DNA of 64,000 nt from Bacteroidota bacterium (GTDB lineage Bacteria; Bacteroidota; Bacteroidia; Bacteroidales; FEN-979). Below the pieces are notes generated by a model. It saw nothing but the letters and a program-made list of their open reading frames with translations. It was not told the origin of the DNA and made no database searches. Positions 15,938 to 26,143 of the stretch are shown in pieces; the first letter of the stretch is position 1, and each line of letters opens with the position of its first letter. The position numbers were made by a program, and so were the translations under genes. The stretch spans positions 1 to 64,000 of the forward strand of contig JAPLDL010000017.1 of assembly GCA_026391735.1 (NCBI GenBank), given 5' to 3'.

Positions 15938-16720
15938 ATGGAATTTTCTAAATACCATGGCAACGGGAATGATTTTATTATTCTCGATAATCGTTTAAAC
16001 CAGGTCAATTTGAGTTCAGCTCAAATAGCCGCTATGTGCGACAGGCATTTCGGCATCGGAGCCGATGGTCTCATGTTGCTTGAAAACAGAGAGGGATTTG
16101 ATTTTTCGCTTAGATATTTTAATTCCGACGGGTATGAAAGTACCATGTGCGGAAATGGAGGACGCTGTATTACTGCATTTGCAAACTCTCTGGGTATAAT
16201 TAATAAAAAGGCAGGATTTATTGCCATAGACGGCCCTCATGAATCAGAAATTTTTGAGCATCCTGGTATAGGTTATATGGTGAGGTTAAAAATGAAAGAC
16301 ACACAGCTCCGGGAGGAATTTGCTGACGGATATTTGATTGATACCGGCTCGCCCCATTTTGTCAGGTTCGTTCCTGATGTTGATTCAATAGACATTATGG
16401 GTGAAGGCAGAGCTTTGCGTTATGATAAGCGATTCACCCCGGGGGGGTGCAATGTAAATTTTGTGGAAATTAAGCCTGAAGTGCTGTGGGTAAGGACCTA
16501 TGAACGAGGGGTGGAGAATGAGACCCTTTCATGTGGCACGGGGGTCACTGCCGCAGCCCTGGTAACCGCCTTGACGCATAGCGATAACAAGGGATTCTTC
16601 AGGATCAGGACTAAAGGAGGAGAGTTTAAGGTTTTCTTTCATTTGTCGGGGGACGAATTTATAGAAGTATATCTTGAAGGACCGGCAGCCTTTGTATTTA
16701 AAGGAGAAATAACAGTTTAA
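15938..16720 (+). CDS. dapF: Diaminopimelate epimerase
   Basis: Interconverts LL- and meso-diaminopimelate in lysine and peptidoglycan precursor synthesis. The 260-aa protein has the N-terminal KYHGNGNDF motif and both catalytic cysteines: Cys71 in MCGNGGRC and Cys199 in SCGTGVTAAA. Two pseudo-symmetric halves are complete. The ATG at 15938 is preferred over a TTG five codons upstream because it matches the family start and sits well after the -7 box. A run of four C then seven G lies at 16437-16447. The GNAT gene follows after 3 bp, beginning a rightward run to 21802. Confidence 0.96.
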   Translation: MEFSKYHGNGNDFIILDNRLNQVNLSSAQIAAMCDRHFGIGADGLMLLENREGFDFSLRYFNSDGYESTMCGNGGRCITAFANSLGIINKKAGFIAIDGPHESEIFEHPGIGYMVRLKMKDTQLREEFADGYLIDTGSPHFVRFVPDVDSIDIMGEGRALRYDKRFTPGGCNVNFVEIKPEVLWVRTYERGVENETLSCGTGVTAAALVTALTHSDNKGFFRIRTKGGEFKVFFHLSGDEFIEVYLEGPAAFVFKGEITV

Positions 16721-16723
16721 ACT

Positions 16724-17287
16724 ATGCAGAACCAAATCCTTGCCAGCAACAGATTAAAGCTAAGGGCGGTAGAGCCGTCTGATATCGATACTCTTTATCA
16801 GTGGGAGAATGACCCTTCAATCTGGAAGGTGAGCAATACCTTAACTCCTTATTCACGGTTTCAAATTGAAGAGTATGTTATGAATGTACAAAACGATATT
16901 TATTCTACCCGGCAGTTAAGGCTTATGATTGTCGGACTAAGCGGTGAAATTCAAGAGAAAGCGATTGGTGCAATTGATCTTTTTGAATTCGACCCCTTTC
17001 ACCTGAGGGCAGGAATCGGTATCCTTGTCAGGTCGGAATTCAGGAAAAGCGGGTACGCCTCAGAAGCTTTGGAACTGCTCATCCGCTATGCATTTAATGT
17101 ATTAAATTTAAGACAGTTATATAGCAACGTAACACCTGAAAACACAGCTAGTATTTCCTTATTTGAAAAGCATGGGTTTGAACGTTGCGGCATAAAAAAA
17201 GATTGGATCAGGACTGGCAGCAGCTGGCTTGAAGAATGGATGTTCCAACTGATTCATCGTTATGAACAAATACCACAATCCAGTTAA
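16724..17287 (+). CDS. GNAT-family N-acetyltransferase (RimJ/RimL/SpeG-like)
   Basis: A 187-aa acetyltransferase using acetyl-CoA. It begins with the RLKLRAVEPSDIDTLYQWENDPS motif pattern of the RimJ/SpeG-like Acetyltransf_3 group, has the AGIGILVRSEFRKSGYASEAL acetyl-CoA loop (motif A) near residues 105-125 and the NTASISLFEKHGFERCG motif near 145. The substrate (ribosomal protein N-terminus, polyamine or small amine) cannot be told from sequence. It is 3 bp downstream of dapF and 3 bp upstream of mltG. Confidence 0.88.
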   Translation: MQNQILASNRLKLRAVEPSDIDTLYQWENDPSIWKVSNTLTPYSRFQIEEYVMNVQNDIYSTRQLRLMIVGLSGEIQEKAIGAIDLFEFDPFHLRAGIGILVRSEFRKSGYASEALELLIRYAFNVLNLRQLYSNVTPENTASISLFEKHGFERCGIKKDWIRTGSSWLEEWMFQLIHRYEQIPQSS

Positions 17288-17290
17288 CGA

Positions 17291-18361
17291 ATGAAGCCAT
17301 CGAGACTTGGTCTGCTTAGCCAGAGAAGACAAAGCTGTATTGCCCCGTTCACAGTCACTTCCATTACATTAATCCTTTTCTTTTGTTTCTCAGCCAGGTT
17401 TTATTTTTATTTAAAATCACCCAATGTAGATCTGAAAGGCAAGGCTTTTACAATTCTTTATATTCCAACCAGTACTGATTTCGCTGGTCTCGTGAAGATT
17501 CTTAACCACAGGTCCATTTTGAAGAATGAGAAGAGTTTCATTTTTATCAGTGAGAGGAAGCATTATCAGAAAAGGGTCAAACCCGGAAAGTACAGGATTC
17601 AGAACGGGATAAGTAACAACGAGCTAATTAACCAGTTAAGGTTGGGTCGGCAGGAGCCTGTTCTGCTTAGTTTTCAGAATATCAGGACTGTACGTGAGCT
17701 TGCAGGGAAGCTGAGCCACCAGGTCGAAGCAGATTCTGCAAGCCTGATGAAACTATTTAAAGACGGGTCCTATCTGAAGCAATTCGGGATCAATCCTGAA
17801 AACATCTTTGTACTTTTTATCCCGAATTCATACCAGGTCTTTTGGAATATTTCGGCAAAACAGCTTTTGAGTAAAATGAGTACGGAGCAACAATCTTTTT
17901 GGGATGTAAAACGCAGGAAGTTGCTTGATTCTGCAGGTTTGACCATACAACAGCTTGTAACACTTGCTTCAATTGTTGAGAAAGAGACGAACAAAGACCC
18001 TGAGAAGCCTGATATTGCTGGAGTATATATAAACAGGCTGCACAAGGGGTGGCCTTTGCAAGCCGATCCGACTATCATTTATGCATGGCAGGATTACAGT
18101 ATCAGAAGACTTACATCAAAACACCTGAAAATAGACTCACCATACAATACATATCTTCATACGGGGCTTCCTCCCGGCCCGATCTGCATTCCTTCGATCA
18201 GTTCGATAGATGCCGTTCTGCATTTCAGAGATCACAGGTATATGTATTTCTGTGCCAGGGAGGATTTCTCGGGATATCATAATTTTGCTGTAACCGGCGC
18301 CGAGCATGGAAGGAATGCGAGAAAATATCAAAACGCCCTGGATAACCTGAATATTAAGTAA
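17291..18361 (+). CDS. mltG: Endolytic murein transglycosylase MltG
   Basis: Cleaves nascent glycan strands at the inner membrane, setting chain length. The 356-aa protein has one N-terminal membrane helix (about 20-40), a LysM-like linker part (PGKYRIQNGISNNELINQL) and the YceG catalytic domain with Glu230 in ASIVEKET, followed by GVYINRL, QADPTI and SPYNTY motifs. It is tightly packed behind dapF and the GNAT gene, linking precursor synthesis and strand termination. Confidence 0.94.
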   Translation: MKPSRLGLLSQRRQSCIAPFTVTSITLILFFCFSARFYFYLKSPNVDLKGKAFTILYIPTSTDFAGLVKILNHRSILKNEKSFIFISERKHYQKRVKPGKYRIQNGISNNELINQLRLGRQEPVLLSFQNIRTVRELAGKLSHQVEADSASLMKLFKDGSYLKQFGINPENIFVLFIPNSYQVFWNISAKQLLSKMSTEQQSFWDVKRRKLLDSAGLTIQQLVTLASIVEKETNKDPEKPDIAGVYINRLHKGWPLQADPTIIYAWQDYSIRRLTSKHLKIDSPYNTYLHTGLPPGPICIPSISSIDAVLHFRDHRYMYFCAREDFSGYHNFAVTGAEHGRNARKYQNALDNLNIK

Positions 18362-18384
18362 ACAGCACTCACAAGACCAAAGGT

Positions 18385-19299
18385 ATGCGGATCCGGTTGT
18401 TGATTTTAGGGCTGGTGTTATCCTTTACTGTTTACGGTCAGGACAGTTCATCATACCACAGTCTAAGAGCCGACACATCAGGTATTCACAAAGGAAGGCT
18501 AATAGGAGTTTTAACTGTACAGGGTGCTCTTTACCTGGGCAGCCTGGGAGGTCTATATTTCCTCTGGTACAAAGATTATCCCCAATCCTCATTCCATTTT
18601 TTCAATGACAACAATGAATGGCTGCAGATGGATAAATGTGGTCATGCCACGACGTCTTATTATATCAGTATGATCGGAAACTGGTCCTACCGATGGGCCG
18701 GCCTGAGTAAAAAACAGTCAGCCTGGTTTGGTGGGTTGCTTGCCGAAGCCTACATGCTGAACATCGAGATACTAGACGGGTTTTCGGCTGAATGGGGATT
18801 TTCGATGGGTGATTTCACCGCCAATACCTTGGGGGCTGCCATGTTTGTAAGCCAGCAACTGATCTGGGATGAGCAGAGGTTCAGGCTTAAATTCTCATAT
18901 CACCAGACAACTTACCCGGTATACAATCCCAACCTGCTTGGTTCAAGCTGGATGAGCCAGATCCTGAAGGATTATAACGGTCAGAGCTATTGGTTCTCAG
19001 GGAATATCAGCACTTTCCTTCCGAAAAGCAGTCGTTTTCCGAAATGGTTGAATATCGCGTTCGGATATGGTGCAAACGGGATGACCGGAGCTTCAGCAAA
19101 TTCCACCGATCCGAATATTCCTCCGCAGGATCGTTACCGTAGGTTTATGTTGTCGGTGGATGTTGACCTGACCAGGATTCCAACGCATTCCAAATTGCTA
19201 AAAGGAGTTTTCACAGTGTTGAGTTTCATCAAGATACCGGCACCGGCTATCGAATATAACACATTGGGAAAATTCAGGTTCTATCCACTGTATTATTAA
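18385..19299 (+). CDS. DUF2279 periplasmic protein
   Basis: A 304-aa exported protein with a signal peptide (MRIRLLILGLVLSFTVYG) and a DUF2279 (YfiM-like) domain. Characteristic features are DKCGHATTSYYIS around residue 87, a LNIEILDGFSAEWGFSMGDF segment and the ANTLGAAMF stretch. The C-terminal region has amphipathic strands ending FRFYPLYY, suggesting outer-membrane association. Function unknown. It lies 23 bp after mltG in the same orientation, which hints at an envelope role. Confidence 0.82.
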   Translation: MRIRLLILGLVLSFTVYGQDSSSYHSLRADTSGIHKGRLIGVLTVQGALYLGSLGGLYFLWYKDYPQSSFHFFNDNNEWLQMDKCGHATTSYYISMIGNWSYRWAGLSKKQSAWFGGLLAEAYMLNIEILDGFSAEWGFSMGDFTANTLGAAMFVSQQLIWDEQRFRLKFSYHQTTYPVYNPNLLGSSWMSQILKDYNGQSYWFSGNISTFLPKSSRFPKWLNIAFGYGANGMTGASANSTDPNIPPQDRYRRFMLSVDVDLTRIPTHSKLLKGVFTVLSFIKIPAPAIEYNTLGKFRFYPLYY

Positions 19300-19341
19300 A
19301 TCAATTGTTGTAACTTTACTTTTTGATATAATCCATCTTTT

Positions 19342-19710
19342 ATGGGAGAGCAAGCCTTTAATTCAAGCACACAGGCAGAAAACGCCAACAACACTCTATT
19401 CCAGCAGAACCTTCCGAATTCAAATACCATCCTGGTGTTGGGTATACTTTCAATAGTCTTCTGTTGGTGGCACCTGGTCTCATTTATAGGAATCGTCATG
19501 GGGATAATAACCCTGGTCCTTGCAAAACGTGAAATAGCAGTCTACACTTCGGCTCCCCAGAAATACACTTTAAGTTCTCTGAACAATGTCAAAACAGGTA
19601 GGACGTGCGCAATTATAGGTCTGATCATATCGATTGTGATCTTTGTTCTAGCCACTTTGTTTCTTATCGGATTTCTTGCTACACTTCCTTTCTGGGGTAT
19701 GATCAGATAA
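19342..19710 (+). CDS. Small two-helix membrane protein (CCC-motif/DUF4190-like)
   Basis: A 122-aa membrane protein with a polar Asn/Gln-rich N-terminus (1-30), a first hydrophobic pair (ILVLGILSIVFCWWH and FIGIVMGIITLVL, about 33-62), a cytoplasmic or external loop, and a last helix at about 87-118. The layout matches small DUF4190/CCC-motif membrane proteins of Bacteroidota with unknown function. It starts 43 bp after the DUF2279 gene and ends 3 bp before nnr. Confidence 0.75.
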   Translation: MGEQAFNSSTQAENANNTLFQQNLPNSNTILVLGILSIVFCWWHLVSFIGIVMGIITLVLAKREIAVYTSAPQKYTLSSLNNVKTGRTCAIIGLIISIVIFVLATLFLIGFLATLPFWGMIR

Positions 19711-19713
19711 ATT

Positions 19714-21234
19714 ATGAAGATACTCCCTGTTGAAAAGATTCGTGAGGCTGATGCATATACTATTGCTAACGAGCCTATTTCTGACATCGACCTGATGGAA
19801 AGGGCAGCGGCCTCATGTTTCAGCTGGATTACCGGGAATCTTAAAGAGAAAAGAACCATCTGCGTTTTTGCAGGGACCGGGAATAACGGAGGGGACGGAC
19901 TGGCAATTGCCAGGATGTTGCATCTTCACCATTTTCCGGTACAGGTGTTTATGGTTGGGCCTGTTGAGAATCTTTCTGCTTCATGCCGTACAAACTTCGA
20001 GCGATTTAAAAATATTACCCCAAAGAGCATCAGTTTCCTGGTTGAGGGAAATAAACTCCCCGGGTTAGATCAGGGAGATGTTGTTATTGACAGTCTGTTC
20101 GGCAGTGGTTTGACCAGACCTGCGGGTGGGTTCATTGCTGCAGTTATCCGGCACATCAATAAACACGATGCCTTGGTGATCTCTATCGATGTTCCTTCGG
20201 GCCTTTTTTGTGACAGTTCATATAAAACTGCTGAAAGCCCTTCAATTATTGAAGCTGATTACACTCTATCGTTCTCTCCCCCAAAACTGGCCTTTTTATT
20301 TCCCGAGAATGATGTTTATCTGGGCAATTGGCATCTGCTTGATATTGGTATCTCACAGGATTTTATAGAAAAAACAAGTGTAAGGAATTATCTGCTTGAC
20401 AGCCAGATGCTGCTTGGGAAATTAAGAAAACGGAACAAGTTTGACCACAAGGGGACTTTTGGTCATGCTCTGCTGGTATGCGGCGGGTATGGAAAAATGG
20501 GGGCTGGAATACTGTCGGCAAATGCCGCTCTTCGCTCAGGGGCAGGGCTTGTTACAGTGCACGCACCATCTTGTGGGAACACTATACTGCAAACGGCTGC
20601 TCCTGAGGCAATGATGAGCATAGATAATAATGAAAGAAGCTTTAGCATGGTCCCCGATCTTTCAGCGTTTACAGCGATTGGGGTGGGTTGCGGTATAGGA
20701 ATGGACCTGCAAACACAGAATGCCTTAAAGTTGCTGATACAAGAAGCAGGTCAAGGTCTTGTTTTTGACGCCGATGCTATTAACATCATTTCAGAAAATA
20801 AAACCTGGTTAGGTTTTATTCCCGGGGAGAGTATTTTCACTCCTCATCCGAAAGAGTTCCACAGGCTTATCGGCAAGCATAAGGATGATTATGACAGGAT
20901 AAAGCTTCAGCGCGAATTTTCATTCAGGCACAAGGTTTATGTAGTGTTAAAAGGTGCACATACCGCGATAACGACACCCGAAGGGGAATGTTACTTCAAT
21001 TCCACCGGGAACCCTGGAATGGCAACTGGCGGAAGTGGTGATGTGCTTACGGGAATGATCACAGGATTAAAAGCCAGGGGTTATTCCTCGCTGGATGCCT
21101 GTTTGCTCGGAGTGTTTCTCCACGGACTGGCAGGAGACCTTGCCTGCGCCGAAACCGGCGAGGAAGCGCTGATCTCGGGAGATATCATAAAGTATATAGG
21201 AAAAGCATTTCAAACATTATATGGAAAATTCTGA
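19714..21234 (+). CDS. nnr: Bifunctional NAD(P)H-hydrate epimerase/ADP-dependent dehydratase
   Basis: Repairs hydrated NAD(P)H. The 506-aa protein fuses an N-terminal YjeF epimerase domain (about 1-210; FAGTGNNGGDGLAIAR, then DSLFGSGLTR and SIDVPSGL) to a C-terminal ribokinase-like dehydratase domain (about 225-506; GGYGKMGAGILSA, DADAIN, TPHPKEF, and the phosphate-binding NPGMATGGSGDVLTGMI). Both halves look intact. It overlaps the HD-domain gene by 14 bp. In this window it can be paired with the NAD-precursor uptake genes at 30300-31440. Confidence 0.95.
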   Translation: MKILPVEKIREADAYTIANEPISDIDLMERAAASCFSWITGNLKEKRTICVFAGTGNNGGDGLAIARMLHLHHFPVQVFMVGPVENLSASCRTNFERFKNITPKSISFLVEGNKLPGLDQGDVVIDSLFGSGLTRPAGGFIAAVIRHINKHDALVISIDVPSGLFCDSSYKTAESPSIIEADYTLSFSPPKLAFLFPENDVYLGNWHLLDIGISQDFIEKTSVRNYLLDSQMLLGKLRKRNKFDHKGTFGHALLVCGGYGKMGAGILSANAALRSGAGLVTVHAPSCGNTILQTAAPEAMMSIDNNERSFSMVPDLSAFTAIGVGCGIGMDLQTQNALKLLIQEAGQGLVFDADAINIISENKTWLGFIPGESIFTPHPKEFHRLIGKHKDDYDRIKLQREFSFRHKVYVVLKGAHTAITTPEGECYFNSTGNPGMATGGSGDVLTGMITGLKARGYSSLDACLLGVFLHGLAGDLACAETGEEALISGDIIKYIGKAFQTLYGKF

Positions 21235-21802
21235 AAGAGAACAATTAGTGAACATGGTTATAGCACCCTATGTTCAGAAAGCCACAGCATTACGTGGGAT
21301 TAAACGTCATGTTGGGGGGAACCAGTTCCGGCACGCATTAAGCACTTATGCTATACTTATTGATTATCATTATGTTGATCAGGTCTTACTAAAGGCTTCA
21401 GTGATCCATGATCTTTTTGAAGATGTAAAATGTGTGTCTCGGGAGGAGATCATGAACCTGGATTCGGACGGACCTGCAGTATTGGTTTTAGTACTTGAGG
21501 TGACGAAAAAGAAGGATGAAACCAAAGACCAGTACCTTGAAAGGCTTCTGAAAAAAGGCAGCGAGAATGCAAAAACCCTAAAATGTGCCGACCGTATAAG
21601 TAACCTTACCGATCTTCATCCCGACATTTTCGACAAGGAGTTTATCCACCGTTATCTTAATGAAACCAAAAAGTGGGTGATTCCAATGGCAGAACAGGTC
21701 AACCGGAATATGCTGTATGAACTGGAAGATCTGCTGCACCGAAGGGAAGCCTTGCTCAGATTCACGCCCTTAGGCTGGCCTTTCCACAAAAAGCACAGCT
21801 AA
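21221..21802 (+). CDS. HD-domain phosphohydrolase (SpoT/RelA hydrolase-like)
   Basis: A 193-aa metal-dependent hydrolase consisting of an HD domain only. Ligands are His in QFRHALST (about 43), HD in VIHDLFEDV (about 66-67) and Asp in [10 protein letters not shown] (about 122), spaced as in the hydrolase half of RelA/SpoT and small alarmone hydrolases. (p)ppGpp is a plausible substrate, but other nucleotides are possible. No synthetase domain. Its start lies within the 3' end of nnr, and it ends in a 4-bp overlap with convergent parE. Confidence 0.85.
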   Translation: MENSEREQLVNMVIAPYVQKATALRGIKRHVGGNQFRHALSTYAILIDYHYVDQVLLKASVIHDLFEDVKCVSREEIMNLDSDGPAVLVLVLEVTKKKDETKDQYLERLLKKGSENAKTLKCADRISNLTDLHPDIFDKEFIHRYLNETKKWVIPMAEQVNRNMLYELEDLLHRREALLRFTPLGWPFHKKHS

Positions 21803-23655
21803 GCCAGGGCAGTCTCCCTGATCACATCCTCTTCGACTTTCAGGTTGTCAATGATGAAATTCTGGCGATCCGGTGTATTTTTCCCCATATAGAAATTCAG
21901 AACTTCCTGGAAAGATGAGTCTTTTGTAAGGATCACCGGATCAAGGCGCATATTACCACCAATAAAAAATTTAAACTCATCAGGGGAGATTTCACCCAGG
22001 CCTTTAAATCGTGTGATCTCAGGATTTCCTCCCAATTTCTCAATAGCCGACCTTTTCTCTCCTTCCGAATAACAGTACATGGTCTTCTGTTTGTTCCTGA
22101 CCCTGAAAAGCGGTGTTTGAAGGATAAACAGGTGGTTATTCCTAACCAGGTCAGGATAGAATTGCAGGAAAAAGGTCAGCATCAATAAACGGATATGCAT
22201 CCCGTCAACATCGGCATCGGTGGCAACCACGACATAATTGTACCTGAGATTTTCGAGCCCTTCCTCAATATTAAGTGCAGATTGCAAAAGGTTAAACTCC
22301 TCATTTTCATAGACTACCCTTTTGCTAAGGCCGAAACAGTTCAGCGGTTTTCCTTTAAGGCTGAAAACTGCCTGGGTGTTTACGTCCCTGGCTTTGGTTA
22401 TCGAACCGCTGGCAGAATCACCTTCGGTGATAAAGATGGTCGATTCGTACCGGCGGTCATCATGGTTATTATAATGTATCCTGCAATCTCTAAGCTTTTT
22501 ATTGTGGAGGCTTACCTTTTTAACGCTTTCTTTGGCAATTTTTTTAATATTGGCCCATTCCTTTCGTTCTTTTTCGGACTGCAGGATCTTTCTGAGCAGG
22601 GCTTCAGCCGTTTCAGTATTCATATACAGGTAATTATCAAGATGCTTCTTGACAATATCCATAATATAATTGCGAATCGTTTGTCCGTCGGGCTCAATAT
22701 AGAGAGATCCCAGTTTGGTCTTTGTCTGGGATTCGAACACAGGATCCTGCACCTTGATACTTAAAGCCACAATGAGCGAAGCTTTAATATCGTTGGTATC
22801 AAAATCCTTTTTATAAAATTCACGTATTGTTCTGACCAGGGCTTCGCGGAAGGCAGCCTGGTGAGTTCCTCCCTGTGTTGTATGCTGTCCGTTTACAAAA
22901 GAATAATATTCTTCCCCGTACATCTCACAATGTGTAAACGCGAATTCAAAATCACCCTCCTTAAGATGGACAACGGGGTATAATTTCGGGGTATCGATAT
23001 AGGAATTCAGAAGGTCCATAAGCCCGTTCTGGGAGTAATAGCGTTCACCATTAAAGATCAGGGTGAGGCCATTATTCAGGAATGCATAATTCCAGAGCAT
23101 TTTCTGGATATAGTCAGGAATAAAATGATATTTACCGAAAAGGTCTTCATCGGGAGTAAAAGTCACTATGGTCCCCGCCCTCAGGTCACATGGCTTGTCG
23201 TGATCGTCATGGATAAGTTCGCCCCTGTTGAATTCCACAACCCTTGTATGGCCATCACGAATAGCTTGTACTTTAAAATATGAAGAAAGTCCGTTAACCG
23301 CTTTCGCTCCCACCCCGTTAAGCCCTACAGCTTTTTTAAACACCTTTGAATCATATTTGGCTCCGGTGTTTATCTTTGAAACGCACTCAACGAGTTTGCC
23401 CAGAGGGATGCCACGGCCATAGTCACGAACGCAAACCTGCTGATCCTTGATTGTTATTTCAATCGTTTTGCCATATCCCATGACATATTCATCGATGGCA
23501 TTATCAACGATCTCTTTGATAAGCACATAAATCCCATCATCCGGAGAAGAACCGTCGCCAAGTTTGCCGATATACATACCGGGTCGCAGTCGGATATGTT
23601 CCTTCCATTCCAGGGAGCGAATACTATCTTCATTATAGGCTTCTTCCTTGAACAT
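21799..23655 (-). CDS. parE: DNA topoisomerase IV subunit B
   Basis: ATPase subunit of a type II topoisomerase. The 618-aa protein has the GHKL ATPase domain ([37 protein letters not shown]), the transducer domain and the TOPRIM domain with EGDSASGSI and DADVDGMHI metal-binding motifs; [10 protein letters not shown] is also typical. It is shorter than most GyrB proteins and matches the Bacteroidota ParE form, which lacks the GyrB insertion. No parC lies beside it in this window, although the order of genes beyond its 3' end (HD gene) is unusual for that pair. Confidence 0.92.
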   Translation of the reverse strand: MFKEEAYNEDSIRSLEWKEHIRLRPGMYIGKLGDGSSPDDGIYVLIKEIVDNAIDEYVMGYGKTIEITIKDQQVCVRDYGRGIPLGKLVECVSKINTGAKYDSKVFKKAVGLNGVGAKAVNGLSSYFKVQAIRDGHTRVVEFNRGELIHDDHDKPCDLRAGTIVTFTPDEDLFGKYHFIPDYIQKMLWNYAFLNNGLTLIFNGERYYSQNGLMDLLNSYIDTPKLYPVVHLKEGDFEFAFTHCEMYGEEYYSFVNGQHTTQGGTHQAAFREALVRTIREFYKKDFDTNDIKASLIVALSIKVQDPVFESQTKTKLGSLYIEPDGQTIRNYIMDIVKKHLDNYLYMNTETAEALLRKILQSEKERKEWANIKKIAKESVKKVSLHNKKLRDCRIHYNNHDDRRYESTIFITEGDSASGSITKARDVNTQAVFSLKGKPLNCFGLSKRVVYENEEFNLLQSALNIEEGLENLRYNYVVVATDADVDGMHIRLLMLTFFLQFYPDLVRNNHLFILQTPLFRVRNKQKTMYCYSEGEKRSAIEKLGGNPEITRFKGLGEISPDEFKFFIGGNMRLDPVILTKDSSFQEVLNFYMGKNTPDRQNFIIDNLKVEEDVIRETALA

Positions 23656-23734
23656 ACCGACGATTGATTTTTAAGAAAAAGCATACCTGGCGTTTCATCC
23701 GTGTATGCATTGGATCTGGATTTTTTTGAATGCG

Positions 23735-23742
23735 CAAATATA
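23735..23742 (-). promoter_or_regulatory. -7 box (TATATTTG) for parE
   Basis: TATATTTG on the minus strand matches TAnnTTTG and lies 79 bp before the parE start codon, giving an untranslated leader of about 70 nt. No -33 box is clear. Confidence 0.4.
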
Positions 23743-23852
23743 ACCGAAACTCCTTGTCGGAATTGACGGATTTACCAAATCTTATCGGAAAGTTATTCAC
23801 AAGAAAAGGAATTCCGTTACTTTGCATCCAGTAACAATCTGATCTAGCACAT

Positions 23853-24632
23853 ATGGAACTTATAAAAATTGACATCATTGACTCGATAGGGTGGATCACA
23901 CTCAACCATGATGCAAAACGGAATGCATTAAGCCGTGCTCTTTTAAACGAGTTGCTCGACGCTTTGCATGAGATGGAAACGCATAAAGTAAGGGTTATCA
24001 TCCTTAGAGCAAACAAAGGTGCAAAAGTATGGTCCTCAGGTTTTAACATCGACGAACTGCCCCGTGATGGGAGCGACCCTCTGGCCTACGATAATCCCCT
24101 TCAAAAGGTGATCCGGGCCATCATGCGCATCCCTGTGCCGGTGATCGCTATGGCCGAAGGCAGTATCTGGGGAGGGGCGTGCAACGTTGCCATTGTTTGC
24201 GACATGGTTATCGGCACTAAAGATACCTGCCTTGCAATAACTCCGGCGAAGATCGGGGTGCCATACAACACTTCAGGGATCCTGCAGTTCCTCGATATCA
24301 TGGGCTCCCATATTGCAAAGGAAATGTTCTTCACTGCAGAGCCTATATCGGCTGAAAGAGCGCTAAGCCTGGGGATCATCAATCATATTGTAGAGAAGGA
24401 AGAACTTGAAAACTTCACAGTTAACATTGCCAACAGGATCATAGCCAATTCCCCTCTCAGTATTCAGGTCATAAAAGAACAGCTGAACATTTTAGGAAAT
24501 TCTTTACCGATCTCACCCAGCGTGTTTGAGCATATTGACATGCTCAGGGGCAAAGCCGGTACCAGCACTGACTATATCGAAGGAATAAGGTCTTTTTATG
24601 AGAAGAGAAAGCCGATCTTTATAGGTGAGTGA
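23853..24632 (+). CDS. scpB: Methylmalonyl-CoA decarboxylase (crotonase family)
   Basis: Converts methylmalonyl-CoA to propionyl-CoA and CO2. The 259-aa crotonase-fold protein has the oxyanion-hole motifs SSGFNIDELP (about 58-67) and AEGSIWGGACNVAIVCD (about 101-117), and the NTSGILQF stretch. The SIWGGA signature and overall length fit ScpB/YgfG better than enoyl-CoA hydratase, whose second catalytic Glu is not evident. Such enzymes act in propionate metabolism through succinyl-CoA. The gene stands alone between divergent parE and the beta-helix gene. Confidence 0.85.
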   Translation: MELIKIDIIDSIGWITLNHDAKRNALSRALLNELLDALHEMETHKVRVIILRANKGAKVWSSGFNIDELPRDGSDPLAYDNPLQKVIRAIMRIPVPVIAMAEGSIWGGACNVAIVCDMVIGTKDTCLAITPAKIGVPYNTSGILQFLDIMGSHIAKEMFFTAEPISAERALSLGIINHIVEKEELENFTVNIANRIIANSPLSIQVIKEQLNILGNSLPISPSVFEHIDMLRGKAGTSTDYIEGIRSFYEKRKPIFIGE

Positions 24633-24712
24633 CGGATTATTATAGTGGTTTTACCGAAAAAATTTTAGTCAGAAGGATCTTTGGTCTACTTTTATGTAAA
24701 ATCCCAGAAAGC

Positions 24713-26143
24713 ATGAAAAAAACCTTACTCCTGGCAATATCCGTTATTGTATTTTTACCACTTGTGAATGCAACAAGGCTTTTGGTACCTTCGCAATATG
24801 CAAGTATTCAGGCAGCCATCAATGCTGCATCCGTTCATGATACAGTCCTTGTATCGCCGGGGACCTATTACGAGAATATCAACTTCAGAGCAAAGGGCAT
24901 TGTTGTAACCAGTACATATATCTTCACTCATGACACGTCAACGATAGGCACAACGATAATCGATGGCAGCCAGCCATTGAATCCCGATTCGGCCAGTTGT
25001 GTTATCATTGCAAGCAAGAATCCCTCGACTGCTTTGGACACCACTGCAATGCTTATTGGATTTAAAATCACTGGAGGAACAGGCACTAAGTGGGATGATG
25101 AGCATAACCAGGGGACCATCTACCATGAAGGCGGCGGCATTCTTGTCCAGTATTTGTCGCCCAGGATACTTCACAACCGGATTACTTTAAATCATGCGAC
25201 TGACGTTAGCGGAGGTATGGCCAGCGCAGGAGGAGGCGGCATCCGTTGCGGGGACAGCAATCCGCTGATAGAAAATAATGTAATCGACAACAACCAGGGC
25301 AAATACGGAGCAGGGATTGTTTTTAATTACTGTGGTGGAATTATAAGGAACAATCTCATTGCCCACAATACAGGAGGGCAGGATTTTGGAGGAAGCGGCT
25401 TATGGATCCTGGGTGTGAATTCGCAGGGTTCGCCTAGGCTGGTCACCAATAATACGATCATTTACAATTATGCGACCGGTGCCGGAGGCGGCATCAGGGC
25501 ATGGAGCACCACGATGACTGTTACCAACAATATCCTCTGGGGAAATACAGCCTCTCAGGGCAAACAGATATTTGCAACTGGAGGCAGTGTTACAGTGAGG
25601 TACAATGACATCCAGGACGGATACAGCGGGACCGGAAATATCAACATGAACCCTGAATTCGATTTGATCAATTATTACCTCTCCGGCACATCTCCATGCA
25701 TCGATAAAGGAGATTCAACCTCAGTATATAATGATCTGGCCGATCCGGTTAATCCTTCGTTGGCTAAATTCCCTTCCAACGGCTTACTGAGGAATGATAT
25801 AGGCGCATACGGAGGTCCGAATGCAAGCCTGCTTTCGCCATTAAGTACTATCTGGACAGGAGGGCCGGAATTAAATATGGATTCGGAACCGGAGATCCTC
25901 ATTATCCCTAATCCGGTAAGGGATGAGGCCGATATTGTAATGCACCTCAGGATTAAAGACCAGGTCAGCACCGATTTGTTTGATGTAAAGGGAAATGCCG
26001 TCAGGCACCTGGCATTGGATTTTTCAAATGAGAAAGATTCCAGGATCAGGTTCTCAAGAGGCAAACTGTCGTCGGGAAATTATTGGTTAGTTCTTACCTC
26101 CGGCCAACAGGTGCTTGCCAGGAAATCACTGATCATTAATTAG
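24713..26143 (+). CDS. Secreted right-handed beta-helix protein with T9SS tail
   Basis: A 476-aa exported protein. The signal peptide is MKKTLLLAISVIVF to VNA; the start at 24713 was chosen because the upstream open frame has no signal peptide. Residues 25-390 form right-handed parallel beta-helix repeats (many short NNxI and GGGI coils, for example GGIIRNNLIAHN and TNNTIIYNYATGAGGG), ending in a choice-of-anchor-like DIGAYGG motif. Residues 400-476 form a T9SS type A sorting domain (IPNPVRDEADIV, LFDVKG, LSSGNYWLVLTSG), so it is secreted or attached at the surface. Polysaccharide binding or cleavage is likely; no catalytic site is recognised. It overlaps the convergent flippase gene by 8 bp. 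Confidence 0.85.
   Translation: MKKTLLLAISVIVFLPLVNATRLLVPSQYASIQAAINAASVHDTVLVSPGTYYENINFRAKGIVVTSTYIFTHDTSTIGTTIIDGSQPLNPDSASCVIIASKNPSTALDTTAMLIGFKITGGTGTKWDDEHNQGTIYHEGGGILVQYLSPRILHNRITLNHATDVSGGMASAGGGGIRCGDSNPLIENNVIDNNQGKYGAGIVFNYCGGIIRNNLIAHNTGGQDFGGSGLWILGVNSQGSPRLVTNNTIIYNYATGAGGGIRAWSTTMTVTNNILWGNTASQGKQIFATGGSVTVRYNDIQDGYSGTGNINMNPEFDLINYYLSGTSPCIDKGDSTSVYNDLADPVNPSLAKFPSNGLLRNDIGAYGGPNASLLSPLSTIWTGGPELNMDSEPEILIIPNPVRDEADIVMHLRIKDQVSTDLFDVKGNAVRHLALDFSNEKDSRIRFSRGKLSSGNYWLVLTSGQQVLARKSLIIN

Noticed and set aside
16437..16447. Run of four C then seven G in dapF as a phase-variable switch
   Set aside because: dapF is essential for lysine and peptidoglycan synthesis, so reversible loss is implausible; the reading frame continues intact.
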